Assembly: GCA_005281725.1 (NCBI GenBank) | Contig: SSBO01000012.1 | Location: 11,836,272 to 11,900,271 of the forward strand | Length of the DNA: 64,000 bases | Direction: 5' to 3' | Source of the DNA: Wuchereria bancrofti | Taxonomy: Eukaryota; Nematoda; Chromadorea; Rhabditida; Onchocercidae | In this document: piece by piece, positions 38,501 to 49,953 of the stretch | Numbering within the stretch: position 1 is the stretch's first letter | Layout of the letters: each line of letters opens with the position of its first letter | Made by a program: the position numbers and the translations under genes | Notes under the pieces: model-generated | Told to the model about the DNA's origin: nothing | What the model saw: only the letters and a program-made list of their open reading frames with translations | Database searches by the model: none

Positions 38501-41500
38501 AAGTTATAAATGCTGACTTGATCTGCTATTTTTGATAATCTACATAAAAGAAAAAAGCATTTCATTTATCTTGAAGTAGAATTATTTCATTGCAGATTTG
38601 TAGGTATGTCAGTGATACGAACCATTATCAGTGCTTTTCATGCTTCTAAAACATATGTCCTTTCGACTAAACAATGTGGTGTTTTCATTCATTATGCTCT
38701 GGCCGAAATGGAACGTCATTCGGATGACGTCATAATATTGTTAATGAAATTTTTGGAAAATAATGCAAACATTCGACGTATGTTGTTCGTTATGACTCTC
38801 AAATATGTATTTTAAATCGATCTGTTATTTGATTATTTTGTTGCCGTCATATCTAATATTTTATTAGATTCACGTGTTTTACTTTATCTTTGTATCCTTT
38901 TTAACTAAATCTAATTAATTCTGGAATAATGAGGGATAAGATAGTTCGTTTCTATCGTTTCAAAATTCTCTAGATTTTTTTTAGGCGACATAACACAAGG
39001 AATGATAACAGAAGTTTCCCGCGCTTTAACTTCACCAGACAACATTCAGCGGAAGCGTTTCGCACAACAGATAGCTGTTGCTTTTGTGAAACGTTTTCCG
39101 GGTAACATTTGATTTACTAATATTTATTTTCAAACAACACAAACCTTTTGTTTCTTTGAATGCCGTCAATCATCTCGACTATTTTTTAATATTGCTTTAT
39201 CAAGGAGTCATATTTCAATTTTTCTATTAAATTTGTTTGCTACTTGCAACTGAATCATTGTATGTTGAAGGAATATTCGGTCAGTGACATTGTGAGCTTT
39301 TTTCAGGAATGATTTCTGTCGTATTCATGTGACATTCGGCATAAAATCTCATAAAGAAGATAGCGGAGTAGAGTTGCAGGAATTGCTGTTAATCACAACC
39401 ATATTTTGTTGCATTTTTCGGATGTGTTTCAGATGCTCGACTAAAAAGCAATGCAATAGTGATCGACTCATATCGCTCCGTTTGCATTCAAGATCGGGCA
39501 GTTCACAATGCTATTGTAGAATTATTTTCTACTGCGGTCGCTCCTACCTATTCAATGGATCATGAAATCAGTATATTGGCTCAAATTGCGCGTAGTCAAC
39601 CATGTGTCGTATTAAGGTAGGCTTTCTTTGCCATGCAATATTTGCATAAATTTAAACACATTAAGTCAATATTTTTCGATAAAAGAATTGGTCATATTCG
39701 TTCGTTTCCTTGATTCAATTACTAAGCAGAGAAGCTCTACTTTGTTTATACGGTAGAATGTAGAAAGATATCAGTCTAAGAGCATATAGATATTGTTCTT
39801 TAATATGTCCAAATTTAACTTTCCATGCAAATATTGAAGCTTGCTGCTTTAAAATTTGCATGCGTGTTTCTTTGTCATGTTTCACAATTTCGATTGTTAC
39901 TGTTGCTTTGGTTGAGTTTCAAACTAAGGCCGTACTTTTAAATAAATAAGCTAGTAAGTAATGGATTTTTTCTCTATAATGGAAATCTTTTAAATAAATC
40001 ATTTTTAGGGAGTAGAAAATCAATGGTAAAGCCAAATAATGTTATTTCAGGCATTTTCCGTTGTTATCTGCCTGCTTAGCATCAGTTGCACAGCTTCCAG
40101 CACGACAATTACGAACGAACAGTTATCAATCCTTGTTACAATATGTCCTGAAATTATTGTTAGATCTGGCTCCTCAATCTTTCGAAGAAGTCGATCGTCT
40201 ACAATCCATTTTACAGACATTTTTCACTCTTTTTGAGGTCTATTTTTGTTTCTTGCCGGTATCGTTGCCACCGTCATTTAGAGTGAATATATGAATAGAA
40301 AACATTTTTCATAATTCATACATTCATTTCTAACCCATATAGCCGTCTTCCGTATAACCATTATTCGTCCGTGAAATTAATAGCATTTTTAATCCTTTTA
40401 ATCGTTAATGCCATGATAAATGTGGCAAATATGAATTAGCTTCTTGAAGTTGTGGTGCTGATGGTTTTTTATAGCGTCAGGTACTAATAGATGAAATACG
40501 TAGCACGTGGTACCAGTAACGAACAAAACTGAAATAAGTATTTCAAATTGAACAATTAAATAAGCATTTGGACCAAGTTATGTACATTTAATCACTCTTG
40601 TCTTTATCTTCACAAAACACTTCGTCAATTAATAAGTATTGCAGAATGTTGGGTGTGGACGAACATGGGTACCGTTGGCTCAAACACTACAGAATGTTTG
40701 TGTTGCATATTTGAAGCTAAATGCGAAATCAGCAAAATCGTATTTCCTAACACAAATTGAAGCGATCAAACAGCTTTGTTTATGCTTGAAATCGCCTTCT
40801 TCCAAAATACTGATCGACACGATAATGTGTTTGAACAGAGTCGAAGAATAATAATTTTTATTTGTCGGCTCGAATTTAAAAATTTTTGCAAATTTGAATT
40901 CATGAACATAAATTGTAACGAACATAATGTGATTGTTTATTCAAATATGAAAAGTTATTTACGAAGATATAAATATTTTTCAGTATATAAACTTTTCCAA
41001 TACATAAATTTTCTAAATTTGGGTGTTTGAGGACTTATTTTATCATTTCATCTGGTCTTGCTACTGCCCGCTTATTTTAATTTTTCTTATTTGGAAAAAG
41101 AATGCTGTCAACAATGTTATTAATGGATTAGACGATTAGCATTGTACATTCTATCGGGAAACTCATTCTTTGTCATGTCGTGCGTGAAACTATCCACTAC
41201 TGGAAGATCCTATTTAATGTCCAATCAGGTTTTGATGAAATCAGAACAATTTTGATGTATTGGTAATTTTGAGAATAGGATGGAAACATATAGGATTAAT
41301 TCGGGACTCCCCGGATTTTTCAAACCATACAAGTTACTTTGGTCGTGTGTTCCGGACTGTTATGTAATTCTTTGTAAACTTAAAATGATGATCACTGCTT
41401 GATGAGATTATCCTCCCTCATAACGTCCTGAGCTAATTTGTTGTGATGTCATGAAGGATAGGAGGACTCTTTTTGAGAAAGATCTATGAGTGTGTGTTTC

Positions 41501-44500
41501 TGAATTCCAGGAGTTATCTTTTCCCTTTTCCACTGCTTTTTGCTTAGAAATCTAACTGCTATTAAGCATTTCAAGTGTATTTTAAAATCCAAAGAGGACA
41601 AATAACTGGGACGATGAATGTTTCATATCCAAATTTTCTACCAATAGTGGCTAGGATGGTCATATCGCTTGTAACTGATGCCCGGTGTACCATGATTATG
41701 CATATCTTTCGGTCGATTACATCCTTTAGTGCTACTCCTACTCCATTTCTGAGTATTTCAGTCATGGATTTAAGTAACGAGGTGAAATTAAGACCGAGGT
41801 AAAATCGAACTGCAACTCGGTGTAGCATGTGGAGGGCTATTATGCCCACTTGTTTAGACTTGGATTGAGAGTCACAAGTCATCTTGATTTCTAGAATTAC
41901 CGCAAATAGCTTGTATTGCAAGACTGCTTCAGATTCGGAAGAGCGGAGTTTGAGAGGCATCTCTCTCTTCCCCTCCCTCTCTAAGTTTTTATAGTGGTAA
42001 AGCTCTCTATCTCCGATTCCTGCCTGCAGTGTCCTCTTCGAAGAGTAAAAATGTTAACCGTATCTCTCTTTCCTGCAGATACCAGTAGTAGTACACGCTT
42101 CCTGCTGTCTAGGATGTACTTTCTTGAAAGGTGCATGTGATTGCTTATACCCGTATTTTGGTTACTTTTTTTCGGATCTGTCATGCATATGTCTGGAAAA
42201 GGTACATCTTCTTGCTATCTCATCCAACCGACTTTCGGTGATTCTGTTTTGTAAATTTAAGTCAGATTAAGGTCAACTTTCTCATTTCCTTGGATATTTT
42301 CCTAATACTTTTGACATAGGAAGAAGCTTGTGAAATATGCCATATTTAATACTTCAGGGATTTACAACCAGCAGATGAGTAGATGAATAAATTCGGAAAA
42401 GGGGTTACCAATTTGCTAGTTTAGTTCTTTCTGTCCAACATACACGGACATCAGTATCCGACACATATCATCCATGTTATCCATTTCAAGTGGTACTAAT
42501 TTAGTGATAAGAAAGCCTCAAACATTTCATGTCCAGTTTAACATTAATTCAATCGCACTGATGACAGCCAGGGAAAAGTTCTAAAATTAAGTGATAACCT
42601 TAAAAAGCATGCTTTCCCGAAGACTATTGAATTTTATAAATTTTGTTCATGTACCTCTAGAAAATGAAACTATAACAAATGGAACAGACTCATCAGTACT
42701 TTTTTCTACTCACTCTTAAAATGTCCCGCATAATAATTTCATGATTGGTTATATAAAAGATTCAGTCAAACTGTTACAGCTTCCATCATACGACGTAACG
42801 TTTCTTGCCACTCCTACTCTGCCGCTTTCCTACTTTCTCGAATCTTAAGGTCACATACTCTTACGTGTACATCTAGTTACCTGTTCGTCAACGTGGTAGG
42901 GTATCGATGTTTGTAGACTACTGGGCTGAAACTAGGATAGCTCACTATGTGCACTTTTGGTCAGCAGTACTAAACCCAAATTCTGGACCATTCGGATTAA
43001 ATTATCCTTTGATCTAAAATATCACACATAGAAATTGATATAAGGTGATAATATCTGTAGGAGAAATGTTTTTGTTTTTCAAAACTAATATTCAAAACAA
43101 TTTTAATTTGAAATTCTTTTTAAATTTTCCCACAAAACCTACTGTGCTTGAAATTAAAGAACACAGCACAGTTTGTTTTGACAACTTTATCATAACTTTA
43201 AAAAATTTTTAATTTGAACACAGGTTATAACGCTTTAAGACAAGTTTGTCTTTAGAATTAGCAAATCTGCTAAAGATTTTCGGTTTTATTAGATTTCATA
43301 TATTATTCCTTATATAAGCAAGACTAATCTGGACAAAATAAGGCCAGTAGACTTGCAGAAAGCATTATGATTGATAACCGTGTAAGTACTCGTAACCATG
43401 AAGCAATTGTTTATAGTCCCAAAAACATCAACCAAATTAGTCTTTCTAGCCTTCTCGAGTTTCCGGAATGAGCGCATCACTACTATCCAGGTTGGAAACA
43501 GCAGAAACATCATGCGACCGTACCATGCTGCTCGATGAACTTCGTGCCACTACGGCCGAATCTCCGGATCGCATAGCTCCATTCATGCATCTCATTCAAA
43601 GTGCATTCACTGACCTTTCGCGTCCAATTCGAAGCTTGGCTTATCAATGTGCACTGAATTACATCTCCTCGAACCCATCTGTACAACTTTTTCCTTTTAT
43701 TTTGAAGTCTATTATTGCTGGTCTTAAGTTTGTTTTCAGAAGCTATTTTATCAATTTCACCTGCAGTTTATCAGTGTATCTCGACCTTTGTTGTTTGCAC
43801 CAAAAATGCAAATTCAAAAAATGAATAATGCTAATAATTTACTGCCACTAATTACCAGAAGAAACTGGGAATTACCGTAGGCTCTATTCTTTTCGTTAGT
43901 AGTAATAAATGAAATTGAAATTCAAGAGTCATAATGCTTCGTTTCTTATAGATGAGTGTTCATTTCATGAGCGCTTACTCTGTCGCGTTGTTGCACAGAA
44001 GTGCCGATATCAGCCTACACGCGTTATCATTTCTGTCAGAATTCATAACCGCATCTCGATGTAATTTCCTTTCATATAAAATTAGTTAGTAGTTGACAGA
44101 CAGCAATTAATGAGACTGCATTATCAACTAATTTTAACTGGAATGCTTCTACAGTTAGCATCATTGAAAAAGCTGTTGTTAATAGGACTGAGTCTAGCTC
44201 AAAGACATCTTCGTTAATTGAATATGTCCATCCCATAGTATCAATTGCCAATATAATTATCAACTCAAAGAACAAGCTGCAAGGTCGGACAACCCATGCG
44301 TTTTGTTTTCTCGACATCAATTCTACCGTCCTGTCAAGTGAATGAAAATCCGATAATTGTACATAAATTTGTTTTACAGGCATTTCAGGAAATTTACTTA
44401 GTGCCGCAGCTATCGCCGCGAATCGATGGCCGTCACCAGAATCTGTGACCGATCTTTCACGTGCAGTAACAGCATGCGCTAATTTTCGATGCGCTGATCT

Positions 44501-44534
44501 GGAAGAAAATAGCAATTCCCAGACTATGAAATGA
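26572..44534 (+). CDS. ints-1: Integrator complex subunit 1 (5' exon not found)
   Basis: Backbone subunit of the nuclear Integrator complex, which cleaves snRNA 3' ends and attenuates paused RNA polymerase II. About 38 exons with compatible phases were traced, among them 26572-26700, 26981-27181, 27596-27683, 27854-27925, 27977-28188, 28437-28637, 29026-29180, 29522-29663, 29913-30089, 30276-30415, 30485-30550, 30626-30749, 31120-31330, 31744-31837, 31912-32064, 32247-32435, 32547-32676, 32800-32964, 33224-33373, 34136-34249, 34469-34711, 35022-35162, 35853-36053, 36477-36659, 37466-37574, 38013-38239, 38596-38777, 38985-39101, 39433-39616, 40051-40237, 40645-40839, 43450-43727, 43999-44060 and 44380-44534. 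The product is about 1960 residues (human about 2190). Landmarks in order are KKPRL near the start, the DUF3677 block WNWRLVESFIDDSLHERQW, LAVKTLYWKAW, RRPPDNIMRDLEKLNEDLDL, ELLPTWLKLKMLR and a helical-repeat C-terminus (GLKSADISLHALSFLSEF). The last exons follow a 2.6-kb intron. First coding exon and some weak donors (40839) remain uncertain. Confidence 0.9.
30548..30587 (+). repeat. Perfect 20-base tandem duplication spanning a splice donor of INTS1
   Basis: GAAGTAATGTATATAAGAGC occurs twice back to back. The first copy contains the donor of the exon ending at 30550 (GAA then GTAATG), so the second copy offers an identical donor 20 bases downstream. Confidence 0.95.
40840..43449. other. Long intron of INTS1 with an atypical, less AT-rich block
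   Basis: The intron separates exons that are contiguous in the INTS1 alignment. Between about 41560 and 42190 base composition is more balanced than in other introns, and the minus strand carries open frames of 129 (41960-41571) and 67 codons (42184-41981). I recognise no domain in them. This may be an old insertion. Confidence 0.6.
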
Positions 44535-44756
44535 TTCTCACCTCTCAATTTAGTTGTTATCTTTTTTAAATTGTGAGATAAAGGTATTTATACGTAATGG
44601 AATATTTATACGTTTCCTTTCCAGTAGGAAATTTGAATTTAAAAAGATGTACCTATTTAATTAAGTTCGACGTCACCATGAACAACTGTTGGTGGGCAAA
44701 AATTTATATAACAGTTTTTTATCACGGAGGCTTTGTAAAACGTCACTACTGAATAT

Positions 44757-46081
44757 TCACTGAAGTTTACTGATAGAATTATTGAATTCATCCTCGTTAA
44801 TGTCGTAATTTTCGAAAAATTTCCCAAGCCTAAACCATTTGTTGAAAGCACCAATATCAATGATATCATCATATCGCTTCCACCACCACCGCCTCAAAAT
44901 AGAATCTCGATTCTCATACAAACACACCTGCAATGCAGGAATATGGCAAACGATATAGCAAAATTTAAATTTATTGATTACTGCTAGGATGAAGCTTTTT
45001 ACACTTTTTTTGCCATCCTTCAATCTGAGGAGATGGATCCAACTGTTTTTTGAATTCACGGATCTCAAATTCTCCTTATATGATCGTTTTAGTAACTGTT
45101 TTTATCATAGGCATCCCGTCGCTTTTACTTATCAGTAAGATATCTCATTTCTGATGCGGCATAGTATTTGACATATTACAGATCTCACGTTATCCTTCCA
45201 GAACTCTCGAAGATCTTATCCTAATATTAATGATTTTTGGTTGATTAAACCTATGAATTCACATGATCAATACTGTTTCATACTGAAGTAACAATAAACG
45301 AGACAGGAGAGAATCTGAAAGAAATTGCAAAGAAATATCATAACGCCATCACGGACAAAATAAAATAAAACAAATGAAACGGTGAAATGATGTCTTACGT
45401 CATCATTTTCAGGTAGCTTGATGAGGATGGAAAATAGAATGCAATTAATAAGTTTGAGTCGATTTTGATCTACATACAATGTACGCGATGCAATTTCATC
45501 GTCCGCTGTTTTACTGTGTATTAAATTTGGTACAAGTACCATTTGTCGCCTTTTTTCCACCAGCGAATTGAGCATATCTCTGTAAGAAAATTACTGGAAT
45601 ATCAAAATGAATAAAAATTTCTTCAGCATACTTAGCGTAGAAACCTCGTCTTACCGAAATGCATGCAACTGTGTACGCGATAAATGTAAATTAAGTCAGC
45701 TATGTAGAATAACAATATATATAAATGTGAAGACTACATAACATCGAAAGAAGATGCAAATTGAAACTGAAAGGAATTCTGAGAACTTCGACAATAAGTA
45801 TCATTACTTCTTGGCTTATTTTCAGTACGTCAAGAACCACGATGATAAAAAGTTAAACTGTGCGTATGAAATGTGCATTACATACGGGACATACATTACC
45901 TTTCACTCGGATTAGTTTTATAAGCATAAAATGCGCTTCCCAGTGGCAATAGCTTCATTGCCATTATGACCGGTCTCCTTTTCGCATCTTTCAACAAATC
46001 TCCAATGACCACCAGGTAGTCATTTCCGACCATTTTCCAATAGTCAATGAACGTGAAACACCATCGTTTCAGGAATGCCAT
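44757..46081 (-). CDS. TIMM29 homologue, TIM22 translocase subunit of the mitochondrial inner membrane
   Basis: Exons 46081-45900, 45579-45399 and 44927-44757 join in phase to 177 residues. In animals TIMM29 is a metazoan-specific subunit of the TIM22 carrier translocase in the inner membrane. The start MAFLKRWCFTFIDYWKMVGN is a basic, amphipathic N-terminus like mitochondrial presequences. A hydrophobic segment follows (VIMAMKLLPLGSAFYAYKTN), then NPSE, matching the APSE of the family. The family-defining end is present: a region with C, R and W residues, then DIIDIGAFNKWFRLGKFFEN and YDINEDEF (human DVGFVGRWW...DCDINDDEF). Human TIMM29 is about 260 residues; this one lacks the C-terminal extension. 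It is divergently oriented to the small gene at 46857. Confidence 0.85.
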
Positions 46082-46102
46082 TAGTCGCCAGTTAAATAAA
46101 AT

Positions 46103-46104
46103 CC
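46103..46104 (-). other. Probable trans-splice acceptor of TIMM29
   Basis: On the minus strand CGACTTTTCAG precedes GATTTT, 22 bases before the ATG at 46081. A GTAAGT donor lies only about 40 bases upstream, so a very short 5' UTR intron is the alternative. Confidence 0.45.
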
Positions 46105-46856
46105 TGAAAAGTCGTATGAAATGGTTCAACAATTTCCCCACTTACTTGTTCTCAATTGATTTAAACACTTAGAAGAGGGATGGCTATTACCATTCTTCCA
46201 CATTTAATAATTGTGAAGCCAAAAGAGAAAGGGTGGAAGTTCGAGATTACACTCAAACTTCTCTCTCGCTCGATTTTGTCCCGTAAAATGGTCCAGCGGG
46301 TTACGTGGACACGTGAAGAGTGTAATACGAGGATGACGCGGGTACCGACCTATTTGCTGACTTCATTTTAATATGCTCTATACCCGAGAAGTGATTACTG
46401 CAAAAAAGTAGGTTACCGACCACGAAATACCAACCGGACTTACAGGCTCTACCGATTCTTTATGGAAGGAGTGGGCTTATTTTGTTGACCAGGGAGTACA
46501 TTACATACCAAGCCATTTTTTAATCCACGGTGCCAACTGTGAGTGATTGTTCGGGATTTCTGCCTGAGAATAAAGTTCTCCAGCGACCGCCGGAAATATG
46601 CCGGTGATAAACAACGAAAATACATCAATTTTCTTCTTTTTCTTGACATCAGTTTTTCATCTCTAAGTGCGAACTACTACTACACTTTTCATGCGACGTT
46701 TCCTCACACAACTGATTAGTTCGAAGGTAAAATAAGGTCGAAAAACGACTACTTCAATTAAATCACGATGATATCATTTCATTAACACGTTTCTTTAAAA
46801 ATCAGTGTTTGTATTACTGTTAATTAGAACTGACAAAAAGCATTGTCTTACTAGTG
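46104..46856. other. Divergent intergenic region between TIMM29 and the small plus-strand gene
   Basis: No supported coding region. The open frames at 46180-46371 (plus) and 46649-46449 (minus) carry no recognisable motif. Promoters of both neighbours should lie here. Confidence 0.5.
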
Positions 46857-47290
46857 ATGGATGCATTTGAGGTAGAAGAGCAGTCGGTAAGTTAAGACGT
46901 TTAGCAAGTCTACAGCGCTTGGTAAATCGAAAGCATTTGTTAGTTTTAGGACATTTGGCATGTTCGATGGGATATCTAGATTAAAAGCTTTAGGGAAATG
47001 ATTTTAGCAATTCTTTTCGGAAGGATTTATAGCTTGTCTTAAAAAAAGATGAGGAAGTCCTTAATGATTGTTGGATGCAACGCTTTCAACTGTCGACCAA
47101 ATCCGAGAAATTTCGAACCATTTGTAGCAGGCAACTTTCTTGTGTATCAGTTTTATTTGATATTAATAAGCGGAACTCTGATGATATAATTAAAACAACA
47201 TGTTTCAAGACACTTTTTTCTTCATTTCTGCGTTGCTCCAGTAGAGAAGAAACTGAACAAAAATTATGCCATTTAATAAAGTGGCAATAA
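46857..47290 (+). CDS. Small two-exon gene of unknown function
   Basis: Exon 46857-46886 (MDAFEVEEQS) ends at a strong GTAAGT donor. Exon 47033-47290 starts after TTTATAG in the same phase and encodes LVLKKDEEVLNDCWMQRFQL, then a mixed helical region with five more cysteines, ending LCHLIKWQ. The product is about 95 residues, acidic at the start, with no signal peptide or membrane segment. I do not recognise the family. Its coding end overlaps the 3' coding end of MPDU1 on the other strand by 86 bases, which is unusual and is a reason for caution. Support is the clean intron and open frame only. Confidence 0.45.
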
Positions 47291-48989
47291 TGTAAGTGAT
47301 AATCATCAACTGGTCACCCGTTTCCTTTAAGGAAGTAAATATTCGAGCCAAACATCCTGCGAACTGGAGGAATACTGAGATCACTGATAGTTGGCCAGTA
47401 CTCTGCCGCTGGTAGTTTGCCCGAATTTGTAAAAACTGGAAGGAAAATATGTGAAGCTGTGAATAAAACAAATAATGTCGTGTATTATCAGAATTATTCA
47501 GCCAATCTTGGCAAGTGTACTCCACTAAAGACATAACTGCGTCGTTGAATATCATTTATTCACCCAGCTTAAGGGCTCCATACCGGACGTCCTGCCATAG
47601 CACCTTCTCAGTTAGTCTATAGCGTCCAAAAGTCTGCTTTGCATTGCCTTGACATTATTATAGTTGGATTTCCCGTTGGGGTATATGGTATTTGTCTCAT
47701 GTAACAGTTTCAAAATAACTATATGCAAGAAAAATGTTGAAGCGATAAATTGAGTGATTCGACTTCATTTATATACTTAATTATTGAACGATGTCTATTA
47801 ACCCAACTGTCACTTTCATACTGGTGCATTATACAACGTAGCCAAAGACGTGATGGCATCCCAATAGCAAGTAGGCCCTCAGAAATTAACAAATATTCAC
47901 TTAAAGCTTACTTTGGCAACAATAACAACTGGGATACTAATAGCTTGAAGCATCGCAAGAACGTCAATTGGGATATATTCACCCATTACTGCACAACTAA
48001 TTGTCCAGCAGAATGCAAGGAATACTGCTGCGTAAGCCTGCCGTGATGAAAACCATAAAATCTGGATAATTATTATGACCATTTGGATTGTCACAAAGAA
48101 TGAGTCACCCCACTGACTGAAACGATGCACTCATATGAGTTATATGAATTTAATCTGAAACAACCTGTCCATATATTACTGGGATAAATATACTAAACAA
48201 CTATTTCTATTAGTTTCAGCAATTCTATCCTGTACTTTCCTTATCTTCTTCAACACGAAGAAAATACACCACAACACAACATAATTTGAAATGATGGGAA
48301 ATATTTCAGATGACATCGATTCTTATCAAATGATGTTGGACTCACCAGCAGTGTTTCAAAAGAGTAATCAACATAATCAACAATGTACACTTCCTTTTAT
48401 GAATTATCTGTTTCAATAAATACTGCTCTTAGCGCTGTTCTGCGGAACTAAATTGTAAGACGGATTTACAAGCCCGCACAATTAAAAATAACCGAAATGG
48501 AAATTAGAAATAAACAAACATGAAGACATATCCCTTAGCGTAGCTATAAAATGTTACTGCAAAGCAGGCAAACAATCCCAGCAACTGCGATAACAATGAA
48601 ATTCCTTCACCCGATTGAGCAAACTGAATTTTCAAAATTTGTGGTATGAATAGAAGCAATGACACAACAGTTATGCCAAGTCCAAGTAGTCGCGACATAA
48701 CCATCGATATACATTCCTCTGCAATTTTCCTGATTGAATAGCTGACTGATTCATAAAAATTCACTACGGTTTATACAGTAAGTTCTACCATCGATGTTTA
48801 GATAGTACAAAGTCAGCAGAAAAAGCGACATTTGTATTGATTTATCGCAGCTTAGAATTCAGCAAAGGTTATCTGACAGGCGATTATTACAATGGTGACA
48901 AGTTTTAGATGCATTATTTAACGGTTACACTGACCATCTGCTGGTGGTTTCTTTATATAGCATTCTACGACAGCACCTGTCAAGGACAT
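47205..48989 (-). CDS. MPDU1 homologue, mannose-P-dolichol utilisation defect 1 protein (PQ-loop)
   Basis: ER membrane protein needed for use of dolichol-phosphate mannose and glucose in N-glycan, GPI-anchor and C- and O-mannose assembly. Exons are 48989-48935 (MSLTGAVVECYIKKPPAD), 48763 to about 48507-48524, about 48129-47912 and 47435-47205, in total near 250 residues (human 247). The first PQ-loop is seen in LLGLGITVV...LFIPQILKIQFAQSGEGISLLS, and the second in FLQIRANYQRQSTGQLSV with LARIFTSLKETGD. Several hydrophobic helices lie between them (FVTIQMVIIIIQILWF and others). The last residues are SNAEMKKKVS, a lysine-rich end as in the family. The exon 2 to exon 3 junction is not settled: the only GT donors lie in phase 0, whereas FSQWGD in exon 3 wants phase 1. 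Confidence 0.93.
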
Positions 48990-49953
48990 ACGTATCAAAG
49001 ACTTACGATGAAGGAAGTTATATTTCAGAAGCATTATTTCGTAACATCGATTTGGAAATACGAAATGCAATAATTGGTCAATTTTTGAAATAATTCGATC
49101 CTTCATTACCTTAAAACTATTAACTAAAAATAGGAGATGAAATGTCATATACCAAATATCAGCCTGATTCTAATTCAACTGAATTCCGCACCACCATCTG
49201 GATTTCCAAGTCCAATAACTACTGCGACATCTCGCCCCCATTTTCTACAAGTTTTCCACGATTTCACTATGAAAATCCCTTAATATTTTAAAAATTCTTA
49301 CACTGTTGACGTAACAGATTCAGAAATTCATCAATTTGAAATTAAAATTTACTATTCCAATCAGGTGTTGATAATATAACGTCACCACGAACAGAATTAC
49401 GGCGACAAACGAAATGTCATTATAATAAATAATTTTTGTCGTTCAGTGCAAAGCTAATACAAAGTCATAATTCCATGGAAATATTTGGGAATTTACGACT
49501 ATTAAATGCAATTAAACTATAATACTCAAAATACAGCATAAAAATATAAATTAGCATAGTAAAAGATCGTCACATACACCGTAAAATCTTCACTCGTCAA
49601 CGTATTTAGAATACTGAACATAAAAAATACCAAAACATATGACATCAGATCAATATCAAACAAAAACAATAACAACATTTGCTACTACTTCTAAAGCTGT
49701 TGAGAAAAAAACTATGTATTTAGATTTCTTAAATAGGTATTTATTCGGTACTGATTATTATTAAATACTACCTACGTAACAGCAATAAAATTCATATATC
49801 CATACAATCTATTTTATACATCTCAAAATTTCATAAGTTCAAAAAAAAATACAACTAAGAAAGAAATATATTCCGGAAAAAAGAAACTTGTCCTCTCATG
49901 CATCCAAATGATCTTGCATCCAAACCCTTGACTTTTTCCTCAACATTTGATTC
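48990..49953. other. Intergenic region between MPDU1 and TBC1D24
   Basis: Very AT-rich, no exon recognised. It must hold the MPDU1 promoter and the TBC1D24 3' UTR. Confidence 0.55.

Noticed and set aside
43936..43998. An INTS1 exon beginning at the ATG after TTTCTTATAG
   Set aside because: Only the acceptor at 43998 (TTGCACAG) keeps phase with the previous exon and gives the conserved GLKSADISLHAL join.
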